A stretch of DNA of 64,000 nt from Fermentibacter sp963718745 [NCBI: Candidatus Fermentibacterota bacterium] (GTDB taxonomy: Bacteria; Fermentibacterota; Fermentibacteria; Fermentibacterales), in NCBI GenBank assembly GCA_963718745.1, contig OY970370.1, positions 310,001-374,000 on the forward strand, read 5' to 3'. Numbering within the stretch: the first letter of the stretch is position 1; every line of letters begins with the position of its first letter. The translations under genes and the position numbers were made by a program. A model generated the notes under the pieces. That model was not told the origin of the DNA. It worked only from the letters and a program-made list of their open reading frames with translations, and ran no database searches. Below are positions 26,012 through 35,534 of the stretch, piece after piece.

Positions 26012-26695
26012 TCAGTGCTTTCCGCGGCTGGTCCAGCAGGCAAGCCCCTCGCACCCTTTCGGCGACAGGCGGTAGACGCCCTTTGACTCCCTCTCGAACC
26101 AGCCGTAGACGTTCCTGTACAGGATCTTCCATGCATCGGGCTCAGCCAGGGCCGTGGCCGCGGCCCTGGCCGTCGAAGGACCGGAGTCCGAGAGGAATCC
26201 CGCCACCGCAAGCGCCCTCTGCCTGTAGACCGTCATGAGACCCCTGCCGGATGCGCTTCCGCCCGTGTTGGGGTCTCCGACCAGCACCTCGTGCTCGCGC
26301 AGGAGTCTGGCACGCCTGGAAGCCTTCTTCCTGGGTCTGTACTCGCAGGGATCCAGGACCGGCAGCACGCGGTTCCTGCAGCAGTCGACGAGCAGGAGTC
26401 CGATGCCCAGCATCCTGAGCAGCTTACGGACCTTCGCCCCTGAGGCGGCCATAGCAGGGGCCGAGGCGGGCACGGCTATGTAGACCCAGTCGACCGATCC
26501 GATCCGATCGACCGCCTGGAGGATCAGCTTGAGCGAGAGACCTGACTTCAGCTCGATGGCTGTCAGGACTCCGTCCCTCTCGGCAAGTGCATCGCAGCCA
26601 GACACTTCGCCCTTGACAGAGTATCCCTGGCCCTCCAGGAATGCCTTCACGGGAGCGTACAGCGCAGTCTCCGCCACGCGGACCGCCCTGCCCAT
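26012..26695 (-). CDS. DUF2161 family, PD-(D/E)XK nuclease-like protein
   Basis: A 227-aa protein of the DUF2161 family. The N-terminal half has a PD-(D/E)XK nuclease-like core: LYAPVKAFLEGQGYSVKGEV, then GCDALAERDGVLTAIELKSG, with Asp and the E-x-K pair as candidate catalytic residues. The C-terminal half resembles a winged helix (TVYRQRALAVAGFL, ...YGWFERESKGVYRLSPKG). No restriction partner is adjacent. The ATG at 26695 comes one base after the cupin stop. Confidence 0.75.
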   Translation of the reverse strand: MGRAVRVAETALYAPVKAFLEGQGYSVKGEVSGCDALAERDGVLTAIELKSGLSLKLILQAVDRIGSVDWVYIAVPASAPAMAASGAKVRKLLRMLGIGLLLVDCCRNRVLPVLDPCEYRPRKKASRRARLLREHEVLVGDPNTGGSASGRGLMTVYRQRALAVAGFLSDSGPSTARAAATALAEPDAWKILYRNVYGWFERESKGVYRLSPKGCEGLACWTSRGKH

Positions 26696-26696
26696 C

Positions 26697-27050
26697 TCAG
26701 CGTGAACTGAAGCAGAGGGCGACTGCTGTTCCCCTGGAGCGATTCTCGAAGGCATGGGGGACGCCGGGCGGGATGACGAGCAGCCCTGCGCTCTCCGGAG
26801 ACAGGATCTGCTCGAACCCGGTGTCCGGATCCCTTATCACGATTTCGCCATGGAGCACCGCTACCTGTTCGTCCCTCTCCTGATGCGAGTGGTTGCCCCT
26901 CGTGCATCCGGGCTCGATAGAGAACGCGTGGCAGTTGCCGGGAGCGCCCCGATCCTCGAGGTGATCGAATGGGTTGATCACCCAGCCGCGGGCGTCAGCG
27001 TGGGTGTCCTTCGGGATGAAGCCGAACCTGTTCAGGGGATTCCCAGTCAT
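26697..27050 (-). CDS. Cupin domain protein
   Basis: A 117-aa single-domain cupin. The metal-binding motif is HSHQERDEQVAVLHGE and the second motif is PPGVPHAFEN. The family includes sugar epimerases/isomerases and small metal enzymes; the substrate is unknown. The ATG at 27050 lies 56 bp inside uvrC and has a strong GAGGAGG Shine-Dalgarno, so the overlap looks genuine. Confidence 0.82.
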   Translation of the reverse strand: MTGNPLNRFGFIPKDTHADARGWVINPFDHLEDRGAPGNCHAFSIEPGCTRGNHSHQERDEQVAVLHGEIVIRDPDTGFEQILSPESAGLLVIPPGVPHAFENRSRGTAVALCFSSR

Positions 27051-28839
27051 CGAGATACCTCCTCACCAGGGCAGCCCTGGTCTTGCCTATCCCGGGAACC
27101 GTGCAGAGATCGTCCACGGTTGCGGATCGAAGCCTCTCGACGCTCCCGAAGCGCGAGAGCAGCATCGCCCGCACCGAGGGTCCGACTCCCGGTATGTCGT
27201 CGAGGATGGACCGGATCTCCCCTCTGGAGCGGCTGGTCCTGTGGTAGTGCAGGACGAAGCGGTGAGCCTCGTCTCTCATCGCGATGAGGAGCCTCATGGG
27301 CGGAGAGTCGACAGGCTTCGCGAGAGGCCGCTCCTCCCTCCCGCAGAGGAGGGTCTCCTCCTTCTTGGCAATCGCTACGAAGAGGGTCCCGTCGGCAGCC
27401 CCGCCCGCGGCTCCGAGCGTCGCACGGAGCTGGGTCACCCCTCCGTCGATCAGGAAGAGCGAAGGCATCTCCCCCGGATCCAGACCCCTGATGAACCTCC
27501 CGACGGCGTCGGCTATCATCGCAGGATCGTTACGGCTGATTCCCTGATCCATCGAGTATCGCCTGTACCCGGCCTTGTCCGGCTGGCCACCCCGGAAGCT
27601 AACCAGCGCCGCGACCGGGTAGGAACCCTGGATCGTGGAAGCATCGAGGGCCACCATCCACTGAGGCGGTCCGGAAAGACCCAGCATGTCCGCGAGGGCC
27701 TCCAGCGCGGCAGCCGTCCTCTCCTTCCTCCCGCCCGGCCTCTTCCACTCGAGCCTCGCAAGGAAGTGCTCCAGGTCTCTGAGCGCCACGTCCACGAGCT
27801 CCCGCGACGCTCCTCTGACGGGAGTCTGGAGGGATACGGAACTCCCCCTCCTCTCCCTGAGCCAGGCTTCCAGTATGGATCCGTCCAGGGGGTCGGCCAT
27901 CGTCAGTATCTCGCGGGGGATGTCCCCTGTTTCGCCGTAGTAGGTCCTGATCAGGACGGACAGCCTCTCCGGGACCTCCGCTAGCTTCCATCTGCTCTCG
28001 AACGGGAGCCTCACGACACCGGTGAACCTCCCCGACCTCATCTGGAGGATTATCCCCCAGTTCTCCCTCACCGCGGCGATGTCCCTGCTGACTCTGTCCC
28101 TGACAGTGTCAGGCGCCGGCCAGCCGAACGAGTCGAGCCTCACCAGGAGGTCCCTCCAGCGTGCGGCCTCCTCGTACCTGCGCCCTGATGCGGAATCCTC
28201 CATCCTCCGCCTTATCCCCTCCCTGGCCCCCTCCCAGTCACCCTTGAGGATTCGCAGGACCGCCTCTACGTTCTCCGCATACCCCGCGTCTCCGTTGACG
28301 CACGGGGCGGGACAACGGGAGATCTGCCCGAGGAGGCAGCTCCGTCCCGGCGGATTGGAGGGGCGCGGAGTCCTGCACCTCCGGAGAGGGAAGGCCTCCT
28401 GGAGGAACTCCACCAGAGAGCGCAGGTTGCGGGAGTCGGGGTAGGGGCCGAACCTGGGTATCTTCCGGGCGGGATCGAGCCGCCTCGTCACGAGAAGGCG
28501 GGGCAGGTCCTCGTCCAGAGTCATCTCGATATAGGGATACCTCTGGTCCTGGCGGAGCCGCACGTTCAGCGGAGGCTTGTGGATCCTTATCAGATCGGCC
28601 TCGAGGACCAGCGCCTCGATCTCCGACCTGGTCACGGTCCACTCCACCGAGCATGCCCTGTCGAGGATGATCCTGTGTCTCTCGTCGCCGGGGTTCGAGA
28701 GATGCCCCCTGAGCCTGCGGTTCAGATCCACAGCCTTGCCTATGTAGAGGATGCGGGCCGAGGTGTCTATGAATCGGTAGACCCCGGGCAGATGGGGGGC
28801 GGCTCCTACGGCCGCATCAAGCGATGTCTTCTCGTCCAC
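26995..28839 (-). CDS. uvrC: UvrABC nucleotide-excision repair endonuclease subunit C
   Basis: UvrC (614 aa) makes both incisions in nucleotide excision repair. The GIY-YIG domain is at the N-terminus (HLPGVYRFID...ILYIGKA). A UVR-like segment lies near 220. The RNase H-like 5' nuclease domain shows LDASTIQG where most UvrCs have FDISNxQG; the key Asp is kept. Tandem helix-hairpin-helix motifs (IPGVGPSVRAMLL, VPGIGKTRAALV) end the protein. The GTG at 28839 overlaps murJ by 23 bp. It ends inside the cupin gene. Confidence 0.94.
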   Translation of the reverse strand: MDEKTSLDAAVGAAPHLPGVYRFIDTSARILYIGKAVDLNRRLRGHLSNPGDERHRIILDRACSVEWTVTRSEIEALVLEADLIRIHKPPLNVRLRQDQRYPYIEMTLDEDLPRLLVTRRLDPARKIPRFGPYPDSRNLRSLVEFLQEAFPLRRCRTPRPSNPPGRSCLLGQISRCPAPCVNGDAGYAENVEAVLRILKGDWEGAREGIRRRMEDSASGRRYEEAARWRDLLVRLDSFGWPAPDTVRDRVSRDIAAVRENWGIILQMRSGRFTGVVRLPFESRWKLAEVPERLSVLIRTYYGETGDIPREILTMADPLDGSILEAWLRERRGSSVSLQTPVRGASRELVDVALRDLEHFLARLEWKRPGGRKERTAAALEALADMLGLSGPPQWMVALDASTIQGSYPVAALVSFRGGQPDKAGYRRYSMDQGISRNDPAMIADAVGRFIRGLDPGEMPSLFLIDGGVTQLRATLGAAGGAADGTLFVAIAKKEETLLCGREERPLAKPVDSPPMRLLIAMRDEAHRFVLHYHRTSRSRGEIRSILDDIPGVGPSVRAMLLSRFGSVERLRSATVDDLCTVPGIGKTRAALVRRYLDDWESPEQVRLHPEGHPR

Positions 28840-30454
28840 GGCCGAGGACGAACCTCCCCAGGCTTGCCGCGCCGCTGCCTCCGGCAAGCGCGAAGACTCC
28901 AAGGAAACATGCGAACGAGGCGGCGGCGGCAGCCGACAGGGCAAATGCCCCTCTCAGCGCTCCGCTCCCGCACATGGCGCCCGTCCAGGGCGCAAGCAGC
29001 AGCAGCACCCCGAGGCAGCCGAGCGAGGCGGGCACCATCGCCGCCCAGGCTCTCGCCGGCGCTCCCCTGCCCGGTCCGAGCTTCCGTCTCAGGGCTATCC
29101 GGAGCACTATCAGATTGGCCGCTGCGGAGATGCTGGTAGCGAGGGCAACACCGGCCAGGGGTCTGGACAGTCCCGTCCGGATGAAGAACCAGGACAGGAT
29201 GACGTTGAGGACGATGTTCAGGCCCATGCTGCCTATCCCGATCATCGCGGGCGTCCTGGTGTCCTTCATGGCATAGAAGACCGGCGCCGTTATCTTGATG
29301 CCGCCGTAAAAGATCAGACCCAGGGAGTAGTAGACCAGGGCTGTGGACGTCAGATCGACCGAGTCGGAGCCGAACTGCCCGCGGGCGAGGAGGACGGTCA
29401 CGCAGCCCCGGCCGAGCGCTGTAATGCATATGGTCGCAGGCACCAGCAGGGCTGCAAGCCCCAGGGTCGCGTACCCCAGCGTCTTGCGGGCGTCCTCCAG
29501 CCGGTCCAGGGCCGTCTGCCTGCTCAGGGTGGGAAGAAGAGCCGTGGCGGCCGCCACGGCGAAGATCCCCAGAGGGAACTGCATTATCCTGTTGCCGTAA
29601 GAGAGTGCGGCGACGCTCCCCTCCTCGAGCACCGACGCCACCATCTGGTCGACCAGGACGTTGAACTCTGCAGCGACCAGACCCACAAGGGCCGGCAGGG
29701 CCAGACGGAGGACCGACCGCAGGGCCGGATCCCTGAAGTGGAAGTCGGGTCTGAAGGAGAATCCCCTGGACCGGAGGGCGGGCAGCTGCACGAGGAGCTG
29801 CGCAGCCCCGCCTGCCAGGATCCCCGCCGAATAAGGCCATACGGGTGCGTCCTGCCGCCAGACCCCCCCCAGGATGAAGAGGCCGGCGAGCGCGAGCAGG
29901 TTGAAGAGGATGGGCCCCAGCGTCGGAGCGAGGAAATGCCTTGCGCTGTTTAGTATCCCCATGACCACGGCGGCCATCCCCACGAAGAGGATGTACGGGA
30001 ACATGAATCGCAGGAGCTCGGTGGAGAGTTCGAGCTTCCCCGCCACGGCCGCGAAGCCCGGGGCGAAGAGCCTTACGAGGAGAGGAGCGGCAAGTATCCC
30101 GAGCAGAGTGGCCAGGCACAGACAGAGCGCCGTGAATGTGAGTATCCGCGAACCGAGCCGGGAACTCTCCTCTTCGCCTTCCGTGACCAGGGTCGCCGTG
30201 TACGTGGGCACCAGGGCGGCACTCACGGTGGATTCGCCGAAGAGTCTCCTGAGTATGTTCGGGATCACGAAGGCGAGCGTGAAGGCGTCGGCCGCCATGC
30301 CGGTCCCCAGCACGGCGGCCTGGGCCACATCCCGGGCAAGGCCGAGGATGCGGCTGGCCAGGGTCAGAAGGCCCATCAGACCCGCTGCGCGGGCCACTCT
30401 CCTGCCCTCCTGCCTTATCGTGCCAAGCGCCTGTGCGTCGTCCGGCATCGTCAT
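28817..30454 (-). CDS. murJ: Lipid II flippase MurJ
   Basis: MurJ/MviN (545 aa) is a multi-span inner-membrane protein that flips lipid II for peptidoglycan synthesis. It has about 14 membrane segments, the N-terminal block SRILGLARDVAQAAVLG, and ALVPTYTATL, typical of the family. The start is ATG at 30454 or 30448, the latter with GGAG seven bases upstream. An ATG at 30511 would add residues without a clear Shine-Dalgarno. Confidence 0.93.
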   Translation of the reverse strand: MTMPDDAQALGTIRQEGRRVARAAGLMGLLTLASRILGLARDVAQAAVLGTGMAADAFTLAFVIPNILRRLFGESTVSAALVPTYTATLVTEGEEESSRLGSRILTFTALCLCLATLLGILAAPLLVRLFAPGFAAVAGKLELSTELLRFMFPYILFVGMAAVVMGILNSARHFLAPTLGPILFNLLALAGLFILGGVWRQDAPVWPYSAGILAGGAAQLLVQLPALRSRGFSFRPDFHFRDPALRSVLRLALPALVGLVAAEFNVLVDQMVASVLEEGSVAALSYGNRIMQFPLGIFAVAAATALLPTLSRQTALDRLEDARKTLGYATLGLAALLVPATICITALGRGCVTVLLARGQFGSDSVDLTSTALVYYSLGLIFYGGIKITAPVFYAMKDTRTPAMIGIGSMGLNIVLNVILSWFFIRTGLSRPLAGVALATSISAAANLIVLRIALRRKLGPGRGAPARAWAAMVPASLGCLGVLLLLAPWTGAMCGSGALRGAFALSAAAAASFACFLGVFALAGGSGAASLGRFVLGRGREDIA

Positions 30455-30539
30455 GCTCCAGTGTGCTCTGTCCACGGATACGGTCCGGGTCGCGAACGGT
30501 CCCCGGACCATGCCGTGCAGCGGGGGGCCGGCCGGAGCA

Positions 30540-32027
30540 TCAGTACTCCGTCCAGGCTACCGGGGCGGACTCCAGACCGAGAGTGTCCTCGAGAGTGAAG
30601 CCGCCGTTCGAGACCCTGAGGCCGTCCGTCGCGGCAGAGATCCGAAGCGGGAGGTTCCATGCACGCATGAACCCCTGACCCGGCCCTCCCCGCAGGATCG
30701 GCAGGCGTACCGGAGCTCCGGGTCCCATCGCGGACGCGAGACTTCCGGCTGCTTCGATCGAAGCCCCGGAGGAAAGGTCGAACAGGTCTGACGTCTCCAT
30801 GCTCCCTATCGAGACCACCTCTCCCCCCTGGAAGATCCACAGGGCGAGCGCGGCCGCCGCGGCGGGACCGTCCAGTCCGGCAAGGCGGTGCCGCAGCAGC
30901 GAGTCGGCGGCACCCCCCGTCGAGACACTTAGCGAGAAGGCTCCGTCGGGTGCGATGTCCCACGTCTCGCGCCAGAAGTCCTCGGGTCCCCCCGCAGGTG
31001 GCTCGAGAAGCCTGTCGCGGCCGGGACCCAGAAGCATCAGGGACTCCCGTCCGGGGATGTGGAAGGCGCTGTTGAGGAATGCGGAGGGATCCACGAGGAT
31101 CGATCTCCCGTCGGACAGGCGGACCGAGAGAAGCGGCCTGTCCCAGTCCGTAGGCACCGGCACCGGGGCGGGGTCGGAGGAGCCGAAAAGGAGATCGGTC
31201 TCGATGTCGAGCGCACCCAGTACGGAGGATGCGACCAGGGCGAGTTCCAGCCTGTCCGCCGACCTGGAGCGCATCAGCTCGTCGAGGGAGTCCACGTCGA
31301 GGAACCGGGATGGATGGCCCGGAAACTGCAGGGTGAAGCTGTTGCAGATGAGCGTCCTCAGCCTCGCCACCACGATCGCCTCGTCCGCTCCAGCCGCGGC
31401 GGCCTCCAGGCCGGCCTCGCGGATCGACAGCGGCAGGGAGTCGGCCGACCTTGCGTCGAAGGATTCCGAGAGGTACCCGTAGAGGCTCTCCCAGCTCTCG
31501 AAACCCGAGACAGTGAGCCGTCCCGAGGAGGAATCCCCCTCGAACACCGCTTCGTCCCCCGTCATGCTGAAGCTGTATCCGTCACCGTCCCATGAAGGTT
31601 CCCCGTCCAGCCCGTGGAAGACGAGGCGGACGCTGTCCGCCCAGTCGGGAACCGTGAAGTCGAACCAGGGTCCGTCGTCCCACATCCCGCTCGAATCCCT
31701 TATTTCGACCCTGAGGAAGCCTCCCCGGCCCGGCAGCCCGGGGAAAGCCACGACTATGGCGAGCGGCATCCCGGAGACCTCGCTCAGCGTATCGACGGCC
31801 CAGGCGGGGAGTTCGATCCTCCCGCCGTCGGGAGCGCCCACCCATGCGTCGATCAGCCTGACCTCCATGAGATCCGGATCGAACGGGACGGGATAGCGCC
31901 GGGCGGTATACCCGTCCACGGTGAGCATCGTGACGAGGTCGCCATCCGAGACCTCCACGTCCATTCCGAGGAACGCGGCGCCAGAGACCGCACTCGCCGC
32001 CAGCAGGGTCCGGATCGCGCAGCGCAT
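30540..32027 (-). CDS. Exported DUF3857/transglutaminase-associated protein
   Basis: A 495-aa exported protein with a signal peptide (MRCAIRTLLAASAVSGAAF). I do not recognise a defined domain. It resembles in size and style the preceding transglutaminase protein: an N-terminal beta-rich region (PVPFDPDLMEVRLIDAWV), then a helical central part with RLRTLICNSFTLQFPGHPSRF, where DUF3857 proteins carry a transglutaminase fold, but no clear catalytic Cys-His-Asp. It may be a degenerate partner of the neighbour. The ATG shares one base with the neighbour's stop. Confidence 0.6.
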   Translation of the reverse strand: MRCAIRTLLAASAVSGAAFLGMDVEVSDGDLVTMLTVDGYTARRYPVPFDPDLMEVRLIDAWVGAPDGGRIELPAWAVDTLSEVSGMPLAIVVAFPGLPGRGGFLRVEIRDSSGMWDDGPWFDFTVPDWADSVRLVFHGLDGEPSWDGDGYSFSMTGDEAVFEGDSSSGRLTVSGFESWESLYGYLSESFDARSADSLPLSIREAGLEAAAAGADEAIVVARLRTLICNSFTLQFPGHPSRFLDVDSLDELMRSRSADRLELALVASSVLGALDIETDLLFGSSDPAPVPVPTDWDRPLLSVRLSDGRSILVDPSAFLNSAFHIPGRESLMLLGPGRDRLLEPPAGGPEDFWRETWDIAPDGAFSLSVSTGGAADSLLRHRLAGLDGPAAAAALALWIFQGGEVVSIGSMETSDLFDLSSGASIEAAGSLASAMGPGAPVRLPILRGGPGQGFMRAWNLPLRISAATDGLRVSNGGFTLEDTLGLESAPVAWTEY

Positions 32028-33796
32028 CAGTAGGCCTCCAGCACCATGCGCCTCGCGGCTCCCGCGATCCGTGCCATTGCGGTCTCTCTCAGCACATCCG
32101 ACAGGTGGCTGCCGAGATCGCAGGTCTCGGACCAGAAGAGGGAATCCCCGTCCAGACGGGTCGAACCAGAATAGCCTGCACCGGAGACCTGGATGGTCCG
32201 GAGCGGCCTCAGTCCGTCCGGAACCCTCAGCGATCCTTCCAGCACTTCGAAGAGAGGAGTGTCCGACCCCTCCGCCCGGCCCCCCGCCCCGTCTCCCGAG
32301 AGGAGGAGCGCCGAGAGTCTGGATCCGACTACATCCAGCTCGGCAAGGCCGGGAAGGATGAGAGCCCTGTCATCGGTCCCGACCAGGCGGGACGGCAGTG
32401 AAACGGTTCCCGAAACAGCAATCGTCGAAAGTGGATCGGACGGATCGCCCACCACTTCGAGAGTGCTCCCGGGGGACGCTCCGAAGAGGGCTTCCAGCAG
32501 CTCGGGCCAGCGCGGGCTGTCGATCCTGGCCAGCATGTCCCTCCATAGTTCGTCCGCCGCGCCCGAGAAACTTGCACTGAAAGAGCCCTCGAGGCTGTCG
32601 AGACCCGCCGTGAACCCGAGCGAGACGACGATGCGGAGCGTATCGCAGGAATCCCATGGAACGGTCTCATATCCGTCGCACCACAGGGCGACGGGGAGCA
32701 CGGGGAGCCCCCTCAGGGCGTAGCCGGCGGGGGTCGAATGGCGGGTGGTCGATGCGTCGAGGACGTCGAGCCTGTCTCCCCGGTCCAGCAGGACCACCAT
32801 GTGATCGAAATCCCTGATCCCGCAGAGCGGGTCCAGGGGATGGGATATCCTCATCAGGCCCAGCCAGGCTTCGTGGCCGGAAGCCCTCAGGAGCGCCGTG
32901 AGGAGGACGGACTTGTCACGGCAGACGCCGCACCTGTCCTGGAGGGTCTGGAGAGGCGTCCTGGGAGAGAAGCCGGGGTCGGTTCCGATGCCCGATCCCA
33001 GGAACGAGATGTTCGATGCGACCCAGGCCCTGAGCGTGTCCGGATCCCGCCCGACAGAATCGAGAACTCCCGCAAGAGCGATGGCCTCCTCGCCGCCCGG
33101 GATTCCGGGATCGAGGATGTCGAAGAGCCATATCCCGAGCTCGCTCGGCGTATGAGAGGCGATCGTGACGTGGGCGGCCTCCTGTTCCAGGGCTACCCCG
33201 AGCGGAAGGCGGGGAAGCGGGCTCATCGCGCCGGACAGCCAGGAGATCCGCCTGATCCCGGCTTCGGAGAAATCCTGTGACGGCACGGGTCCCGAGAAGT
33301 GGAACGGCTCGTCCGCAGGCCACAGGACCGTGAACGAGCCTGAAGAGACGCTGTCCATCGACTGCATGAAGAAGGAGTAGCTGTAGGCGTCGGCCAGGGG
33401 GAGCCTGCCTATCTCGCGGCGGGTCGAGACGAAGATAGTATCGCCCGTCTCGAGGCCCGGGAACTCGACCACCAGCTCCCTGAAATTGCTCTCCAGCCTT
33501 CCGGATGCCGCCAGGCCCGGCCTGGGTCTCTCGCTTATGAGCGCGGGGACGTCCGGCCGTCCGGGGCGCACGGGATGCATCTGTGCAACATCGACGGAGA
33601 CGGTCTCGGTCGAGTTGTCGAACGGCACCGTGAGAACGGAATACCTGGATACGCCTGCGGCATCCAGGGGGATTATGGTCTCGACCGAGGTCTCCACCGC
33701 GAAGAGGATCGGGTCCGTGAGGTCGATCGAGGCCGAGTGCCTGAGGAAGACGGCATCCGTACCGAGGACGAGGGCGAAGGCGAGTGCCGGCGACAC
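32027..33796 (-). CDS. Exported DUF3857/transglutaminase-like protein
   Basis: A 589-aa protein with a short hydrophobic N-terminus, a DUF3857-like beta-rich region (to about 200) and a transglutaminase-like core. The catalytic Cys is in DRCGVCRDKSVLLTALLRASG, His in FDHMVVLLD, and Asp in LDASTT. Proteins of this kind are common in the FCB group and of unknown substrate. The start is GTG at 33796, four bases from the surE stop. The following gene looks like a paralogue without the catalytic residues. Confidence 0.75.
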   Translation of the reverse strand: MSPALAFALVLGTDAVFLRHSASIDLTDPILFAVETSVETIIPLDAAGVSRYSVLTVPFDNSTETVSVDVAQMHPVRPGRPDVPALISERPRPGLAASGRLESNFRELVVEFPGLETGDTIFVSTRREIGRLPLADAYSYSFFMQSMDSVSSGSFTVLWPADEPFHFSGPVPSQDFSEAGIRRISWLSGAMSPLPRLPLGVALEQEAAHVTIASHTPSELGIWLFDILDPGIPGGEEAIALAGVLDSVGRDPDTLRAWVASNISFLGSGIGTDPGFSPRTPLQTLQDRCGVCRDKSVLLTALLRASGHEAWLGLMRISHPLDPLCGIRDFDHMVVLLDRGDRLDVLDASTTRHSTPAGYALRGLPVLPVALWCDGYETVPWDSCDTLRIVVSLGFTAGLDSLEGSFSASFSGAADELWRDMLARIDSPRWPELLEALFGASPGSTLEVVGDPSDPLSTIAVSGTVSLPSRLVGTDDRALILPGLAELDVVGSRLSALLLSGDGAGGRAEGSDTPLFEVLEGSLRVPDGLRPLRTIQVSGAGYSGSTRLDGDSLFWSETCDLGSHLSDVLRETAMARIAGAARRMVLEAY

Positions 33797-33799
33797 GGC

Positions 33800-34528
33800 C
33801 TATCTGCTGATCGGGGGCATGGGGAAGCCGGGGAGGCTCCTGTCGAGCCCGAGGAGCGTGGCGCTCACGAGGCCTGATCTGAGGGCCTCCACATCGGTTC
33901 CCGAAGGATCGTGAAGGGGCAGTTCTGGCAGTCTGCCGTACCTGTAGGACCTGCCGGGCTCGATGACGTTGAACGGCGCGTCGGAGGAGAATCTCCCCGT
34001 GCGCGTCCAGACCGGCTCCCCGAGGAGGCTGCAGGGGACGTCGGGGATGTTCAGGTTGAGCACGGACGACTCCGGTATGCCGAGATGCACGCCGGAGCAG
34101 AGGAGCATGCGGACATATCCTGCGGCGCACTCCAGATGTGCCGGAGCAGGAGAACCAGAGCTGACAGCGATCGCCGGGATTCCCCAGAAGGCCGCCTCGC
34201 TGGCGGCAGCCACGGTTCCCGAGTAGTGGACGTTGTTGGCGAGGTTCGGCCCCGGATTGATGCCGGAGACCACCAGGTCCGGCTTGAAGCCCAGGAGTTC
34301 GCCGATGGCCAGTTTCACGCAGTCGGCGGGAGTCCCGTCCACAGACCATGAGTTGCCTGCGAACCGCTCGACGGTCAGATCGCGATACAGGCCCAGCGCA
34401 TGTCCCGACCCGCTGCAGTGAGCGGCCGGAGCAACGACATACACGTCCCATGACTCGGACAGGCTCTTGTGGAGAGCATCCAGCCCGGGCGCCCCTATTC
34501 CGTCGTCGTTCGTCAGGAGGATTTTCAT
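33800..34528 (-). CDS. surE: 5'/3'-nucleotidase SurE
   Basis: SurE (242 aa) is a metal-dependent nucleoside monophosphate phosphatase. The N-terminal MKILLTNDDGIGAPGL gives the metal-binding NDDG motif. VSGINPGPNLANNVHYSGTV is the second signature. The ATG at 34528 gives the usual start; a GTG three codons upstream (34537) is possible. It lies 19 bp after the PorV-like gene. Confidence 0.94.
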   Translation of the reverse strand: MKILLTNDDGIGAPGLDALHKSLSESWDVYVVAPAAHCSGSGHALGLYRDLTVERFAGNSWSVDGTPADCVKLAIGELLGFKPDLVVSGINPGPNLANNVHYSGTVAAASEAAFWGIPAIAVSSGSPAPAHLECAAGYVRMLLCSGVHLGIPESSVLNLNIPDVPCSLLGEPVWTRTGRFSSDAPFNVIEPGRSYRYGRLPELPLHDPSGTDVEALRSGLVSATLLGLDRSLPGFPMPPISR

Positions 34529-34547
34529 GGGTTCCACCGCCGGGCTT

Positions 34548-35450
34548 CTACAGCCCGGTCGAGAGTACGATCCTGTGTATGTCCCCGAGGGAGAGCGCGC
34601 CGGGTATCCAGGCGTAGTCCAGAGACCAGCCTCCCGCCGACAGGCCGACGCCGGCGGTCAGATCGTTCGAGTCGCTGCCGACCTTCGAACCCGCCCGGAG
34701 GGCAAGCCAGCGGCAGGGAGACATTTCGAGCCCCATCCCCCCCGAGATCCTGTTGTCGATGGGCTTGCACATCTCGGCGGTGATGGAGGTCTCCCCCAGA
34801 AGCGGGACCCCGGCCGTGGCCGAGGCTCCTACCCTCCATGTCATGGGCATGCGGTAGCCGGGCCTGCTGCCGAAATCGACGGAAGGACCCAGGTTCAGCA
34901 CGGCGGCGCCGGCATCGAGCCAGTCTGCGGGATGCGCCAGGATGGATGCATCGACCGCCACGCCCCAGTCGTCGACATCCCAGATCTTCTCGCGGAGGAG
35001 CTTCAGACCCACCCCGGCATCCACGGGGCCGAAGCGCATCGCAACCGCGCCGGAGGCTGCCATGTCGAGGTAGTCGAAGGTGCCCAGGGGTTCGACAGTC
35101 GGTTCGTCGCCCCGGTACTCCAGGTTCGATGCCGAAAGGGCGTTCACGGCCGCGGAGAACCGGAGCCTTCCGGAACCGCCTGTGAATGCGGCGAAATTCT
35201 GGACGGTCGAGCCGAAGTACATGGCATGGCCGGCCGTGAGGGTCGGGCCGCCCTCATCCATGAGCCTGGCCGGACAGGACAACCCGGAGAGCGGACCGGA
35301 GTTCATGAGCACCGTTCCTCCCAGGGCGGCAGCCCGGGCGGAGACTTCTATCTTGAGGAACTGGAAGGCGGATGCACCCGCATCGCGGTATATTCCGTCC
35401 GCCCCCGCGAGGGCGGCACAGGCGACAGCTGTATAGAGGGCGGCTCTCAA
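34548..35450 (-). CDS. PorV/PorQ-family outer-membrane protein
   Basis: A 300-aa outer-membrane barrel protein. After a signal peptide the mature start AGASAFQFLKIEVSARAAALGG matches the PorV/PorQ (UPF0164) family, which in T9SS bacteria shuttles substrates to the attachment complex. Many FCB genomes have several such genes, and not all are secretion factors. The start is TTG at 35450 with GGAGG upstream. A second family member is at 61914-62993. Confidence 0.8.
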   Translation of the reverse strand: MRAALYTAVACAALAGADGIYRDAGASAFQFLKIEVSARAAALGGTVLMNSGPLSGLSCPARLMDEGGPTLTAGHAMYFGSTVQNFAAFTGGSGRLRFSAAVNALSASNLEYRGDEPTVEPLGTFDYLDMAASGAVAMRFGPVDAGVGLKLLREKIWDVDDWGVAVDASILAHPADWLDAGAAVLNLGPSVDFGSRPGYRMPMTWRVGASATAGVPLLGETSITAEMCKPIDNRISGGMGLEMSPCRWLALRAGSKVGSDSNDLTAGVGLSAGGWSLDYAWIPGALSLGDIHRIVLSTGL

Positions 35451-35475
35451 AGGCACCTCCGTATTGTTATTCTTC

Positions 35476-35504
35476 AATCTATCTGATACCTTTCCCGGTG
35501 ACAA
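35476..35504 (-). promoter_or_regulatory. Likely sigma-70 promoter for the PorV-like/surE operon
   Basis: A -35 TTGTCA (35504-35499, 5 of 6) and a -10 TAGATT (35481-35476, 4 of 6) are 17 bp apart. They lie 26 bp upstream of the PorV-like start, in the AT-rich divergent gap before lipM. Confidence 0.5.
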
Positions 35505-35534
35505 CGGTTCCATCCGGAAGCATGGGAGGACGGG

